From an uncultured Ignavibacteria bacterium (GTDB lineage: Bacteria > Bacteroidota > Ignavibacteria > Tepidaquicellales > Tepidaquicellaceae), in the NCBI GenBank assembly GCA_937924675.1, contig CALEVL010000300.1, forward strand, positions 1 through 64,000: a stretch of DNA of 64,000 nt, in the 5' to 3' direction. A program made the position numbers and the translations under genes. The notes below the pieces were generated by a model. The model was given only the letters and a program-made list of their open reading frames with translations. It did no database searches and was not told where the DNA came from. Of this stretch, positions 34,474-44,082 are shown piece after piece. Position 1 is the stretch's first letter, and each line of letters starts with the position of its first letter.

Positions 34474-37455
34474 TTACTTCAGTACCATCATTCGTTTCGT
34501 CTCCACAAATCCGCCGACTGTCAGACGGTAGAAATAAACTCCGCTCGCAATATTTGCAGCATTGAATTCTACTTCATAACTGCCGGAACCAAGTTGACTG
34601 TTAACAAGTGTTGATACTTCCGCTCCAAGCGAATTATAGATAACGAGCTTCGCATTCACTTTGCCTGAACTCTGCTCAGGAATCTCAAACTTGATCTTTG
34701 TGGACGGGTTAAATGGATTCGGATAATTTTGTCCAAGCGAAAATTCTAACGGAACCTCTGACCCGTTTTGTGCTATTCCGACAATTCCATTCTGTCCGCC
34801 GCTGAAGCATATTATCTTACCGGTCCTGTTGCCGCCCAGAAATTCAGAAGTAACATTTCCGTCGATGCTCTTGAGACGTGCTACTTGTTCAACAGTGTTG
34901 GTTGTTGCGCTCCCGAAGTTATAAGAGAATACAGTGCGTCCGCTGTCTCCGGTCACAACATACAGATTACTGTTCTGTGTACCGGCTACAACATCCTTTA
35001 CTCCATCGCCGGTAACATCTGTAAGTTCGTCAACTCCATGGATATAATTATTGTCCAGTGTATTTGTCCAGAAAATTGTTGCAGACCTGGAATCAATTCT
35101 GCTCAGAATTCTTGCTCCGGATGAAATAATATCTAGATTGCCGTCACCGGTTATGTCCTGACCAAGTCTAATGTTTCCATCAATGCTTGCACCCTGATTC
35201 AAAGTCCATATCAGGGCACCGTTGTTTCCGGAAATCACAAGAGTAGTTCCTGTAAATCCGACATAGCCTGCTATATCAGTAACTCCGTCAGAATTTATGT
35301 CGGGAATTTCTTTGAGATTCCAAACAGTGCTTGCGGTTGGATATGTCCATGCAGTTCCGCCGGTATTGTTCAAACCGTTAATTCCGTAAGGTCCTCCGTT
35401 GCTGCTGAAGTCAATTGCTCCGCCTATTGTTGTAGAAGTAATACTATGCGTGAAGTGGCCGTTCTGAACAGCATAAAAAATCACAGCTCCGTTTACAACA
35501 TTAAGACAAATCGCTGCATGCCTTCCGTTGCCCTCGCCTTCGCCGGTGGCTGCAACAAGTACATCCTTCTTTCCATCAGAGTTATAATCTTTGAGAACAC
35601 TGAGTCCGTTAATATCTCCGTCTGCAGTTATGGAAGAATCACCGTAGGTCCAGAGTATTTGCCCAGACCTTCCGGAGACAGCATACACAAGCTCATTATT
35701 GCCCCCTGTACCAAAAACGACATCCTTGACACCGTCGTTGTTAATATCATCAATGATCTGCATTCCATCTTCATACATAACGGAACCAGATACATTGTTG
35801 CTGGTTCGGCTGTTGACCTGCCACAGAATATCCGAAGTTACAGAAGAGTTTCCGTTGTAACAGATCGTCCAGTAATTGTCTGTGCTGACAATGACATCGT
35901 TAACCCCGTCCATGTTAACATCAGGAATCTCTTTCATTGACATTACTTTGAAATTGTCTGAAGCAGTATTCGGATTGTCCGGAACCTGTGCCTGCCACAT
36001 CATATCCCCAAGCGCTGTAGCAGTGCTGTTTCCTATACCTGTTAGAAATATTTTCAGAGATTGGTTATTTCCGGCATTGGATATGAACTTCACGGTATCT
36101 GTAAAAGTGGTAGCAGAGGTTGGATTGAACCAGACTCTGAAGGTTTTAGTCCTTTGAGTATCAAGTTGAACGGGGAAGCTCAAGCCAACTGTATCAATTC
36201 TGTAGCGGGGTGAATTAAAATTGACGGCGCTTATTGTTACAGGTTCGCTTCCCTGGTTTGTCAAATTTATGTATCCTCCGCAAAGAGAATTAACTCTTCT
36301 TTGCTGATAATCAAGAGTTGCAAAATTTGAAACTATATATCCTCCCGCATAAACACCTTTGCCGCGAAGAGCAACAACTTTGACAGGCGTTACACCATCA
36401 TTGCTTGTAATGCGCAACAGACCGGAAGTGCTGTCAAACTCAGTTGGAGTAAAACGCAGAGTGTAGTTCTTGGTCTGCGAAGGGTTAAGCGTATCCGGCG
36501 CAATGAATGGAGTCATTGTGAATCTCGGATTAGTAATTTCAAGATTCGAGATGATCAGTTTCGCACTGCCCGTATTGGTAATAGTCAGATTTCTCTCAGA
36601 GAAATTTCCGATGATCGTATTTCCGAAATCAAATGAATTTGCTCCGGTTGTGATCTGCGGATTTCCTTGTCCTGTAATAGAATACTTGTAGAGAGTTTTG
36701 TAAAGACCCGAGTTATTCCCTACCCTGTCTGCAACAAGCCATAAAAATTCTCCATCCCAATGAAGTCCTCTCGGATTACAGTCGCCGTCAGGATCCGGTG
36801 TTGGAAATGAAAACAGAGTATCACCGGTAGATTTTCGATAAGCATAGATCCGCTCTATATCTATAAATGGCGTCGTATGGAAATAATCATTCACATAAAA
36901 AACCGTATCGCCTTTTAAGGCAATTCCCTGAACTTGCCTGCCTAACAGAGGTATAGTATCAGTTATTTGCCGGGTACCGACATCTACCCTGTAAGCATAA
37001 GCAAACGGATATGCAGTGAAATCAGGTGAGTAAACTGAAAACCAGATCCCGCCATCCTTCAGAAAAATATCTCCGACTCCACCGGTTGCTCCGCCAATAA
37101 GCGTAGGACAAAGTATGCTGTCAATCTTCTGTCCCTGAGTATTTACCCTGTAAATGTACGCACCCGCAGTCCTGAAATCCTGTGCAACCCAGTAAGCAGT
37201 TCCGTCCCATACAAGTCCGTGATTGAATGTAAGACTTGTTACCGTACTGTCAAGAATCTGCCCTGTCTTTGTGACCTTATATATGCTTCCGTTATTATCT
37301 GTTCCAATTCTGAGAGTATCACCAATGCTTGTAATGCCCCAAAACGAATTGTATTGCGAATAGTTTGGAAAAGCGTAGGTGCCGACAATTGTCTGCGAAA
37401 ATATTTTTCCCGATAAGAGCAATACAACAGCAATGGCTGTAATTGTCTTCTTCAT
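34474..37455 (-). CDS. Large T9SS protein with choice-of-anchor D and FG-GAP-like repeats
   Basis: 993 residues. Signal peptide 1-20. An N-terminal beta-propeller-like part is followed near 275-370 by a HYDIN/choice-of-anchor D-type domain (F-D-F-G-N-T-I-I-G-N ... L-T-I-T-N-T-G-S-A-K) and a second copy near 380-470. Residues about 500-880 carry repeats D-V-N-M-D-G-V-N-D-V-I-V, D-I-N-N-D-G-V-K-D-V-V and D-I-T-G-D-G-N-L-D-I-I of the FG-GAP/VCBS type, probably Ca-binding. A T9SS type A domain ends the protein (about 903-993, N-Y-P-N-P-F-N-P-S-T-K-I). Predicted large surface or released adhesin-like protein. Confidence 0.87.
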   Translation of the reverse strand: MKKTITAIAVVLLLSGKIFSQTIVGTYAFPNYSQYNSFWGITSIGDTLRIGTDNNGSIYKVTKTGQILDSTVTSLTFNHGLVWDGTAYWVAQDFRTAGAYIYRVNTQGQKIDSILCPTLIGGATGGVGDIFLKDGGIWFSVYSPDFTAYPFAYAYRVDVGTRQITDTIPLLGRQVQGIALKGDTVFYVNDYFHTTPFIDIERIYAYRKSTGDTLFSFPTPDPDGDCNPRGLHWDGEFLWLVADRVGNNSGLYKTLYKYSITGQGNPQITTGANSFDFGNTIIGNFSERNLTITNTGSAKLIISNLEITNPRFTMTPFIAPDTLNPSQTKNYTLRFTPTEFDSTSGLLRITSNDGVTPVKVVALRGKGVYAGGYIVSNFATLDYQQRRVNSLCGGYINLTNQGSEPVTISAVNFNSPRYRIDTVGLSFPVQLDTQRTKTFRVWFNPTSATTFTDTVKFISNAGNNQSLKIFLTGIGNSTATALGDMMWQAQVPDNPNTASDNFKVMSMKEIPDVNMDGVNDVIVSTDNYWTICYNGNSSVTSDILWQVNSRTSNNVSGSVMYEDGMQIIDDINNDGVKDVVFGTGGNNELVYAVSGRSGQILWTYGDSSITADGDINGLSVLKDYNSDGKKDVLVAATGEGEGNGRHAAICLNVVNGAVIFYAVQNGHFTHSITSTTIGGAIDFSSNGGPYGINGLNNTGGTAWTYPTASTVWNLKEIPDINSDGVTDIAGYVGFTGTTLVISGNNGALIWTLNQGASIDGNIRLGQDITGDGNLDIISSGARILSRIDSRSATIFWTNTLDNNYIHGVDELTDVTGDGVKDVVAGTQNSNLYVVTGDSGRTVFSYNFGSATTNTVEQVARLKSIDGNVTSEFLGGNRTGKIICFSGGQNGIVGIAQNGSEVPLEFSLGQNYPNPFNPSTKIKFEIPEQSSGKVNAKLVIYNSLGAEVSTLVNSQLGSGSYEVEFNAANIASGVYFYRLTVGGFVETKRMMVLK

Positions 37456-37536
37456 GATTGAGTTTGATGGTTTTGTGTGTATAAAAAATCTGTAAAAAAC
37501 TATATTAACAACTCATCAAAAGAAAGTTAATTTTAA

Positions 37537-40371
37537 TTGAAACTATTCTCCGGACTCTCAGTAGCCTTGATTTACGTGCTTACTGGAGCAACCTTTTCAT
37601 ATTCTCAGTTCAACTCCTCTCTTGAGCTTGGCCTCGAGATGAGAGGACTTACCAGGGATGATATTACAATACCAGTTAACTTTAACGAGGCATCATCTTC
37701 GCGGGCAGGTTTTAAATTGATACTTCCGGTAGTTAAGGAATTTATGATAAATCCGCTGAAGAGTTTTTCATTTCCAGACACACTTCTTGCGTATGCGCAA
37801 CTAACACCGGAAGAATTGGTGTTACGACTGTTTGGTCTCATAGATTTCAAGCCGTCAAATAGCAGGATTAGTAAGTTATCTTCTGTCAATAATCCGCAAG
37901 AATCAGTATCGAACTTCTTTAAAGATTACATTTCAAAGAAAAGTCCTTTAACTGATTTCACGATAGAGGAAAGAAACTTCCTCAACAAAAAAGTATTGTC
38001 AGCTATGTCTGATGCGGATGACGACAAAGGCGACAATACTGACATCTTCAAGTTCAATGCAGCAAGAGATTCATCCATAGCAAATTCAAAAAGGACTATA
38101 GAACTGCTTAACAGGACTGACAAGAAAGTACTCTATCAGAAATGCTATGATGAGCTTAGATTTTTCCTGTTATTATTTGAGCAATCGAAGAATGGAAGAT
38201 TTAAGAAACTGCTTGATGATTCATATTATTCTGAAGAAGAAAACATTGATGGTGACCTCTGCTATTATTTCGAGGAGGAAGGATTACGAATCGCAATTGG
38301 AGGTGAAGGACCTAACCGATATGATGGTCACTTTGATATGATAATTGATCTCGGTGGAAATGATGTTTATAATTTGACAAAGGGTACGAAAAGCAATACA
38401 TCAATTCCATCATGCATAATTGATTTAGGAGGAAATGATCTGTACGAAAGCAATCAAGACTTTGCACTTGCTTCAGCCTATTTTGGCTCTTCATTCATTT
38501 TTGATTCGGCAGGAGATGATGTTTACAAAGGGGCAGGCACATCATTGGGTTCTGCAATCTGCGGACTCGGAATGATCCTCGATGAAGCCGGCAATGATAT
38601 TTACAGAGGTGTTAATCACTCTATTGGGGCCGCAACATTCGGAGTTGGGTTGGTACATGACATGAACGGAAATGATACATACATCGCAAATTCAAGTTCA
38701 CAGGGATTTGGCATGACGGGGGGTATTGGTGTAATTGCTGATATAAAGGGAAATGATTCATATATAGTTGATGCAAGATCTTTGGATATTGGGAGATATG
38801 AGGATCATTATGTTTCAATGTGTCAGGGATATGGTGAAGGTGTAAGGCCATACTATGCGGGAGGTATCGGTGCAATCATTGAAGTTGAGGGAAATGACTT
38901 ATACAATTCGGACATTTTCGGACAAGGCGGTGCTTACTGGTTTGCATTGGGCTGCATTGCGGACAGATCAGGGAATGATAAATACAACTCATATCAATAC
39001 GGGCAAGGAGCGGGAATACATCTTGCCGTGGGCATACTCAAAGACTATAACGGATGGGATTTCTATTCTTCGAACGGTGTATCTCAAGGTTGCGGTCATG
39101 ATTATGGATTCGGTTTATTGAATGATATCAGCGGAAATGATAATTACTCTGCCTATTCACTTTCACAGGGAGCAGGCAATGCTAATGGAATTGGAATTCT
39201 TCTCGATGAAGAAGGAAGAGATGGCTATCTCAACAAGGAACCCGGAAACACGAGAGGATATGGGAATTCCAGACGAGAGTATGGAAGTATCGGAATATTT
39301 GCCGATGCCTCCGGAGAGGATTTCTATTCCGTTCCCGGATTTGACAGTACTTACATTCTAAATTCAATGTGGGGCGGTTTCATAGATAATGCCCTAATGC
39401 CTGAATCTAAAACAGGTTCAGCATCTCAAGGCTACAGAGTGCAGGTTGATTCTTCAAGAGAATATTCCTTAGAAGATTATATGATCATGGCAAAGACAAT
39501 TGAGCCGAGGTTTTCATTGTGGAAAGATTATGGATTCAGGAAGCTTGTTGATGACAGTCTGGCAACTTCCGAATTCATTCTGAAATATTTGGATACCGAT
39601 GATCACAGAGCAGCACTTGTCTTGCGTGATCTTGCATTCAGAATAGGAACTTCTATGAGCAGCGTTTTCATCAGGGAGTTAGACAACTATCTTGAAGCGA
39701 CATCAAACCGTGGATCACTAAATCCCGAACAGATTGCATTTATCTGTTACCTCTTTGGAGAAACAGGCAACTCTGCCGGAAAAGAACAATTACTTGACCT
39801 TACTAAAGACGGCAACAAAAGAATTAGAAGCTCTGCCATCAATGCGCTTGGAAAAATCAGAATAGATTCTGCAGATAGTGAATTTATAACATCGGCATCA
39901 GAAAGACTTCAGCAGCTTGCGTTGGAAAACGACTCACTTGGTATGCTTATGAAAGATATTGCCTTTGCTTTCAAGAAATATGCTCAGCCGGAAAATGTTC
40001 CAACGCTGATAGGAATTCTTGGAAACAGAAATTTCGGAGCCAGGTTTCTTTCGGCGGAATGCTTATCCTCACTCGGTGAGAGTTACTATTCACAAATCAG
40101 ATCAGAGCGGTTCAATTCTATTCCTGCTGAATCTCCGGCAGATGTTGCATTTCTTCATTCTTTGATTAACGCTGATCCAAAAACTATGAATTACTTTCTT
40201 GACTCCCAAAGTTACGATACTCAATCAACAGGATATACTATGGCTTTATCAAACTTGCTGAAAAAAAAGAAGATCGAATTTTCTGACAGCGATTTTGAAA
40301 AAAGGGCTGAAAAAATCATTGATCAAATTAAGAATAAAACCGATCAGAGAATCTTCAAATATGACAACTAA
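37537..40371 (+). CDS. Solenoid protein with twelve G-N-D-x-Y repeats and C-terminal HEAT-like region
   Basis: 944 residues; start TTG at 37537, signal peptide about 1-23. Residues 30-250 are helical. From about 268 to 598 there are twelve copies of a motif (I/L)-x-D-x-x-G-N-D-x-Y, for example I-I-D-L-G-G-N-D-V-Y, I-L-D-E-A-G-N-D-I-Y and L-N-D-I-S-G-N-D-N-Y, separated by 20-40 residues rich in S-Q-G and G-x-G-I. Acidic G-N-D turns suggest a beta-solenoid, perhaps Ca-binding. Residues about 680-870 look like HEAT-type helical repeats (R-S-S-A-I-N-A-L-G-K-I). It should be exported or periplasmic. It overlaps the lipoprotein gene by 11 nt. Function unknown. Confidence 0.78.
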   Translation: MKLFSGLSVALIYVLTGATFSYSQFNSSLELGLEMRGLTRDDITIPVNFNEASSSRAGFKLILPVVKEFMINPLKSFSFPDTLLAYAQLTPEELVLRLFGLIDFKPSNSRISKLSSVNNPQESVSNFFKDYISKKSPLTDFTIEERNFLNKKVLSAMSDADDDKGDNTDIFKFNAARDSSIANSKRTIELLNRTDKKVLYQKCYDELRFFLLLFEQSKNGRFKKLLDDSYYSEEENIDGDLCYYFEEEGLRIAIGGEGPNRYDGHFDMIIDLGGNDVYNLTKGTKSNTSIPSCIIDLGGNDLYESNQDFALASAYFGSSFIFDSAGDDVYKGAGTSLGSAICGLGMILDEAGNDIYRGVNHSIGAATFGVGLVHDMNGNDTYIANSSSQGFGMTGGIGVIADIKGNDSYIVDARSLDIGRYEDHYVSMCQGYGEGVRPYYAGGIGAIIEVEGNDLYNSDIFGQGGAYWFALGCIADRSGNDKYNSYQYGQGAGIHLAVGILKDYNGWDFYSSNGVSQGCGHDYGFGLLNDISGNDNYSAYSLSQGAGNANGIGILLDEEGRDGYLNKEPGNTRGYGNSRREYGSIGIFADASGEDFYSVPGFDSTYILNSMWGGFIDNALMPESKTGSASQGYRVQVDSSREYSLEDYMIMAKTIEPRFSLWKDYGFRKLVDDSLATSEFILKYLDTDDHRAALVLRDLAFRIGTSMSSVFIRELDNYLEATSNRGSLNPEQIAFICYLFGETGNSAGKEQLLDLTKDGNKRIRSSAINALGKIRIDSADSEFITSASERLQQLALENDSLGMLMKDIAFAFKKYAQPENVPTLIGILGNRNFGARFLSAECLSSLGESYYSQIRSERFNSIPAESPADVAFLHSLINADPKTMNYFLDSQSYDTQSTGYTMALSNLLKKKKIEFSDSDFEKRAEKIIDQIKNKTDQRIFKYDN

Positions 40372-41050
40372 AAAATTTTCAATCGCATTATTAATTCTTT
40401 TTGCGTTTCTGTTCAGTTCATGCATTGACCTCAAACAAGTTACGCACATTAATAAAGATGGCTCAGGCATTATTACAATCTACTACTCTACAAAGCTGGC
40501 AAATCTTTCCATGGGAGATGAACTTGGTGATTTTGCATTCAGTGAGATCAAAGCAAAAAATTTTCTGACATCGGCTAATTCAGATGTGAGAGAACTGCAG
40601 ATAGAATCAAAGCAATCGGATTCTGCTGTCTATGTTACTGCGATTATAAACTTTGCAGACTTCAACAAGCTTAACACCGCAAAGAGCTTTTCGAAACTGA
40701 ATACAATATGGGAAAGAACATCTGAAGGTTATAAGTTTGCTTACATCATAAACAAAGATTCAGTAAAGATATCTAACTTTGGCGAGGGACCTCACTATCT
40801 GAATTATGAATTTGAGTTTCCTGGTGAGGTGGTAAGTTCAAATGGAAAGACTGAAGGCAGAAAAGTAAAATGGACAACTGATTTGAATCAGCTAAGATCC
40901 GGGTTTGAGATGACAGCAACAGTAGAAGCCTCATCCGGCGTTTGCGGAATGTTTGGATTTGAACTACCTATAATATTGATGCTGGCCGGATTATTCTTTC
41001 TTACTATGCGAAACTACAGATCATCCAAGAAGATACTCTCCAGCGAATGA
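40361..41050 (+). CDS. Lipoprotein with C-terminal membrane segment
   Basis: 229 residues from ATG 40361, preferred to 40295 because it gives a lipoprotein signal with lipobox F-L-F-S-S-C. The next segment C-I-D-L-K-Q-V-T-H-I-N-K-D-G-S-G-I-I-T opens a beta-rich domain, and W-T-T-D-L-N-Q-L-R precedes a single C-terminal hydrophobic helix (L-P-I-I-L-M-L-A-G-L-F-F-L) with a basic tail. The layout recalls the LppM type, but I am not sure. It overlaps the end of the solenoid gene by 11 nt, so the two products are likely made together and may interact. Confidence 0.72.
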   Translation: MTTKKFSIALLILFAFLFSSCIDLKQVTHINKDGSGIITIYYSTKLANLSMGDELGDFAFSEIKAKNFLTSANSDVRELQIESKQSDSAVYVTAIINFADFNKLNTAKSFSKLNTIWERTSEGYKFAYIINKDSVKISNFGEGPHYLNYEFEFPGEVVSSNGKTEGRKVKWTTDLNQLRSGFEMTATVEASSGVCGMFGFELPIILMLAGLFFLTMRNYRSSKKILSSE

Positions 41051-41099
41051 AATATATTATAGCTGCTTTTTTAATGCAACCGAGTAAGTCTGTTGAGTC

Positions 41100-41579
41100 T
41101 TATAATTGAATCGGAGTCTTTGAGATCACAACACCGTCCTCGTCACAAACAGCAAACTCTCCCGGAACAAATGTTACACCTGCAAATGTAACCGGAACAT
41201 CTGTATCCCCTGTTCCTGATTTTCCGCTCTTGCGTGGATTTGTACCGAGCGCTTTTACACCAATATCCAGTTGACCCAATTCCATTGAATCCCTGATGCA
41301 TCCGTTGATTATGATTCCATTCCAATTGTTCTTCACGGCTATCTCGCCGATCATATCTCCAAGCAATGCACATCTCATTGAACCGCCACCGTCAACTACC
41401 AGAATTTTTCCGGTTCCGGATTGTTCCAAAGACTTCTTGACCAGCGGATTGTCTTCAAAGCATTTGACTGTCACTATTGTTCCTGAGAATGTCCTTCTCA
41501 TTCCATAATCTTTAAACGAATTACATTCGGCAACTTCTATTGATTCACCAAATTTATCGTAAACATCTGTTGTTTTCAT
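41100..41579 (-). CDS. RraA family protein
   Basis: 159 residues, exactly the size of RraA. Conserved segments are V-V-D-G-G-G-S-M-R-C-A-L-L-G-D, I-G-E-I-A, and I-I-N-G-C-I-R-D. These fit both RraA (regulator of RNase E) and the related 4-hydroxy-4-methyl-2-oxoglutarate/oxaloacetate aldolases, which share the G-D and R-D metal site. The sequence alone does not choose; the aldolase activity is the more common one in bacteria outside the gamma-proteobacteria. Stands alone, 69 nt from the DUF486-like gene. Confidence 0.83.
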   Translation of the reverse strand: MKTTDVYDKFGESIEVAECNSFKDYGMRRTFSGTIVTVKCFEDNPLVKKSLEQSGTGKILVVDGGGSMRCALLGDMIGEIAVKNNWNGIIINGCIRDSMELGQLDIGVKALGTNPRKSGKSGTGDTDVPVTFAGVTFVPGEFAVCDEDGVVISKTPIQL

Positions 41580-41648
41580 TCTTAAAAAATGCTTTTTTTT
41601 AATGTGAAGGCGCTAAACTTTTCGAAAATTGTTTCATTGAAAACCGTT

Positions 41649-42020
41649 TCACCATTTTCTGTAAATTATATAGACAGCACAAATGATCATCAGAAAACCT
41701 ACAATGTGATTCCACTTGAGCGGTCCACCCTTGAATACGAAAAGATTTATTAGAATGAAAACGAAAATTGATATTGCCTCTTGCAGTGTCTTCAGCTCAA
41801 ACAGATCAAATGGACCACCGTTTCCCGAATAGCCGATACGGTTTGCAGGAACCTGAAATGAATATTCAAAGAATGCAATGAACCAACTTATAAGAATCAC
41901 GCCGATCAATCCTGCATTCCTTATCCATTCAATTTTCTGAAACTGAAGATGTCCATACCACGCAAGCGTCATAAAGAGATTTGATATAGTAAGAAGCAGG
42001 ATTGTTTGAAATTCTTTCAT
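41649..42020 (-). CDS. DUF486/DMT-like small membrane protein
   Basis: 123 residues from ATG 42020 (the frame opens earlier at 42098, but that part has no membrane character). Four hydrophobic segments: I-L-L-L-T-I-S-N-L-F-M-T-L-A-W-Y-G, I-G-V-I-L-I-S-W-F-I-A-F-F, A-I-S-I-F-V-F-I-L-I-N-L, and I-V-G-F-L-M-I-I-C-A-V-Y-I. The E-Y-x-F-Q-V-P-A-N-R-I-G and F-x-L-x-x-L-K-x-L-Q-E pattern matches what I know of DUF486 in the drug/metabolite transporter group. Transport role not defined. Confidence 0.8.
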   Translation of the reverse strand: MKEFQTILLLTISNLFMTLAWYGHLQFQKIEWIRNAGLIGVILISWFIAFFEYSFQVPANRIGYSGNGGPFDLFELKTLQEAISIFVFILINLFVFKGGPLKWNHIVGFLMIICAVYIIYRKW

Positions 42021-42113
42021 TGATTTACATTTGTTTGGAATGACAGCACAGCAATACCTAAGAATTGATTTGCAAATACAACTTAACGGCAAAACCAACG
42101 AATGTCAGTTACA

Positions 42114-42584
42114 TCATTGCATTTTTGGTTTCATGATCATCTTTCTGAGCAAGTATCCTCCCCCGGAGTTTGGAACCCATACAGCGTTGAAGCTGCCTGT
42201 TACTGCAATTGTATCGGCATGAATGACAATCTTCTGACTATATTTTCCCATCTGAATTACACTGTCCTTTTTAGAATCAATGGTTTCACTCTCGGAGCTG
42301 TTTGATAGAATTATGATTTCATTTCCAAATGAGTTGAGATAGTTTCTTATCTCTCCTCTGCCGGAAATTGACGGCTGTCCTTCCTGACCAAGCTCACCAT
42401 TCTCCGCAAACATTCCTGCCAACGAATCTGCATTCATGTTAAGAAGATAAGTGTCATACTTTTGAAGTGAACTCATTACATCCTTATCAACTTTTTTGCC
42501 GCCGCAAGATTCGAATACAAAAATTGACATCAACAAAAAATATAATATCAATGGTGCTCTTGGTTTTCGGTAGGATTCAGACAT
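42114..42584 (-). CDS. Putative lipoprotein with NTF2/DUF4440-like domain
   Basis: 156 residues. An N-terminal hydrophobic run leads to S-I-F-V-F-E-S-C-G-G-K-K, a plausible Bacteroidota-type lipobox. The rest fits an NTF2-like fold: helix with L-Q-K-Y-D-T-Y-L-L-N-M-N-A-D-S-L-A-G-M-F-A-E-N-G, then I-S-G-R-G-E-I-R-N-Y-L and strands ending S-F-N-A-V-W-V. Such domains bind small molecules or act in secreted assemblies; no function is visible here. It is 93 nt upstream of the DUF486-like gene. Confidence 0.7.
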   Translation of the reverse strand: MSESYRKPRAPLILYFLLMSIFVFESCGGKKVDKDVMSSLQKYDTYLLNMNADSLAGMFAENGELGQEGQPSISGRGEIRNYLNSFGNEIIILSNSSESETIDSKKDSVIQMGKYSQKIVIHADTIAVTGSFNAVWVPNSGGGYLLRKMIMKPKMQ

Positions 42585-42656
42585 TATCAGAGATTTTATT
42601 TTAAAGGCACTAACATAATCAGAATAAATCTTTAGTTGAATCCTAAATTCAATAAA

Positions 42657-42815
42657 ATGTCAGAAATGTTGCCTGAATCAGATCATAGTCGAAGAATCAT
42701 TCAAGAGTCAGAGTTTATCTCTCAGTTTCCGATCCAATACAGTTTCGGGAAGGAATACAAACTGAAGGTTACTTTTTTGTTCGGCTTTGACATCTTCAAA
42801 CCAAAAGCAAAATGA
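42657..42815 (+). CDS. Possible small protein of 52 residues
   Basis: This short frame (ATG 42657 to TGA 42813-42815) lies in the 305-bp gap between the NTF2-like lipoprotein and the serine hydrolase. The product starts M-S-E-M-L-P-E-S-D-H-S-R-R and ends K-L-K-V-T-F-L-F-G-F-D-I-F-K-P-K-A-K. The end has an alternating strand pattern, but there is no domain, signal or clear ribosome site. It could be chance or a remnant. Nothing else is visible in the gap. Confidence 0.22.
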   Translation: MSEMLPESDHSRRIIQESEFISQFPIQYSFGKEYKLKVTFLFGFDIFKPKAK

Positions 42816-42889
42816 CCTGAATTCAGGAATAAAGAATGCAATTGAGTCAGAACTTACTAAATTGAATAAGCATCTTATTTTAAATATCT

Positions 42890-44062
42890 TTGCCCGTGCG
42901 ATTTATTTCATTCATTTCAATTGTATTACTGACAGTATCCCCTGTTCTTGGCAATTCTGCAGATTTTTCAGAGGCAGATGTTATTGTATCAAGCGGAATT
43001 TCACAGGGAGCCTATCCGGGTGCACAACTGATCATAGGTGATGATGAGGGAATATTATTCGAGAGATATTATGGAAATTACACTTATGATGAATTTTCAG
43101 GGCCCGTTACAGAGGAAAGTATTTACGACCTCGCTTCAGTCACCAAAGTTATAGCAACTACATCCGCTATCATGAAGCTGTATGATGCAGGATTGATTGA
43201 TCTGAATGCTTCTGTTTCTTTGTATTTGCCGGATTTTACATCTAATGGCAAGGATAACATAACCGTACTTAATCTGCTTCTTCATAATTCCGGACTGGAA
43301 GCATTTGTTCCTTTCTATACATTGTACAATGATCCAAGTGAGGTCTTGCAGCACATAAACGGAATGAGTCTTAGCTATCCCACGGGAAGCAAGACTGTTT
43401 ACAGCGATCTTAATGCAATATTGCTGGGTAAGATTGTTGAGAAAATTTCCGGACAATCACTTGATGAATATTGCTCCGTTAATATTTTCATTCCGCTTGG
43501 TATGAGATCAACATGCTTCAGGCCCGAAGGTTCGCTGCTTGAACTTTCAGTGCCTACAGAATTTGATCAATATTGGAGAATGAAACAGCTCAAGGGTGAA
43601 GTTCATGATGAAGCTGCATATCTAATGGGGGGAGTATCAGGAAATGCAGGACTTTTTTCAAATGCAAAAGATATCTACAGATTCATGAAGGCTATGCTTA
43701 ATGAAGGTAGGTACTACAATTTTGAATCAGGTAAGGAAGAACAGCTATTCCAGCAGGCAACTGTTGAATTATTCGCAAATAAATTTATTGGACTACCCTA
43801 TAATAATTCAAGAGCTCTCGGATGGGAGACCAAGCCGTTAAAGGAATCGAAGTATCGTATTGCATGCGGAGAAATGATTTCTGAAAACTGTTTCGGTCAT
43901 ACAGGTTATACAGGTACAAGTATCTGGTGTGACAAGGATAGGAAAGTAATAGTGATCTTTTTGACAAATAGAGTGTATCCTGACAGAAGCAATAACATGA
44001 TACGTGAAATAAGACCTGACCTGCATAATGCAGTGATCAGTGCCATTGACAACAAGAATTGA
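42890..44062 (+). CDS. Serine hydrolase, beta-lactamase family
   Basis: 390 residues. Starts at TTG 42890, or at GTG 42896, which gives M-R-F-I-S-F; either way the N-terminus is a signal peptide (to about residue 23). Motifs: D-L-A-S-V-T-K with the nucleophile Ser83 and Lys86, Y-S-D-L-N (171-175) and G-H-T-G (His337). It resembles the esterase/DD-peptidase branch (L-L-L-H-N-S-G-L, S-L-S-Y-P-T-G-S). Likely periplasmic; substrate unknown. First gene of a codirectional run that reaches 55172, 20 nt before pruA. Confidence 0.85.
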   Translation: MPVRFISFISIVLLTVSPVLGNSADFSEADVIVSSGISQGAYPGAQLIIGDDEGILFERYYGNYTYDEFSGPVTEESIYDLASVTKVIATTSAIMKLYDAGLIDLNASVSLYLPDFTSNGKDNITVLNLLLHNSGLEAFVPFYTLYNDPSEVLQHINGMSLSYPTGSKTVYSDLNAILLGKIVEKISGQSLDEYCSVNIFIPLGMRSTCFRPEGSLLELSVPTEFDQYWRMKQLKGEVHDEAAYLMGGVSGNAGLFSNAKDIYRFMKAMLNEGRYYNFESGKEEQLFQQATVELFANKFIGLPYNNSRALGWETKPLKESKYRIACGEMISENCFGHTGYTGTSIWCDKDRKVIVIFLTNRVYPDRSNNMIREIRPDLHNAVISAIDNKN

Positions 44063-44082
44063 AAATAATAAAAAATAAGACT

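Noticed and set aside
34768..36691. Plus-strand open frames within the large T9SS gene
   Set aside because: They are antisense shadows of a long gene with clear repeats and a sorting domain; no family features.
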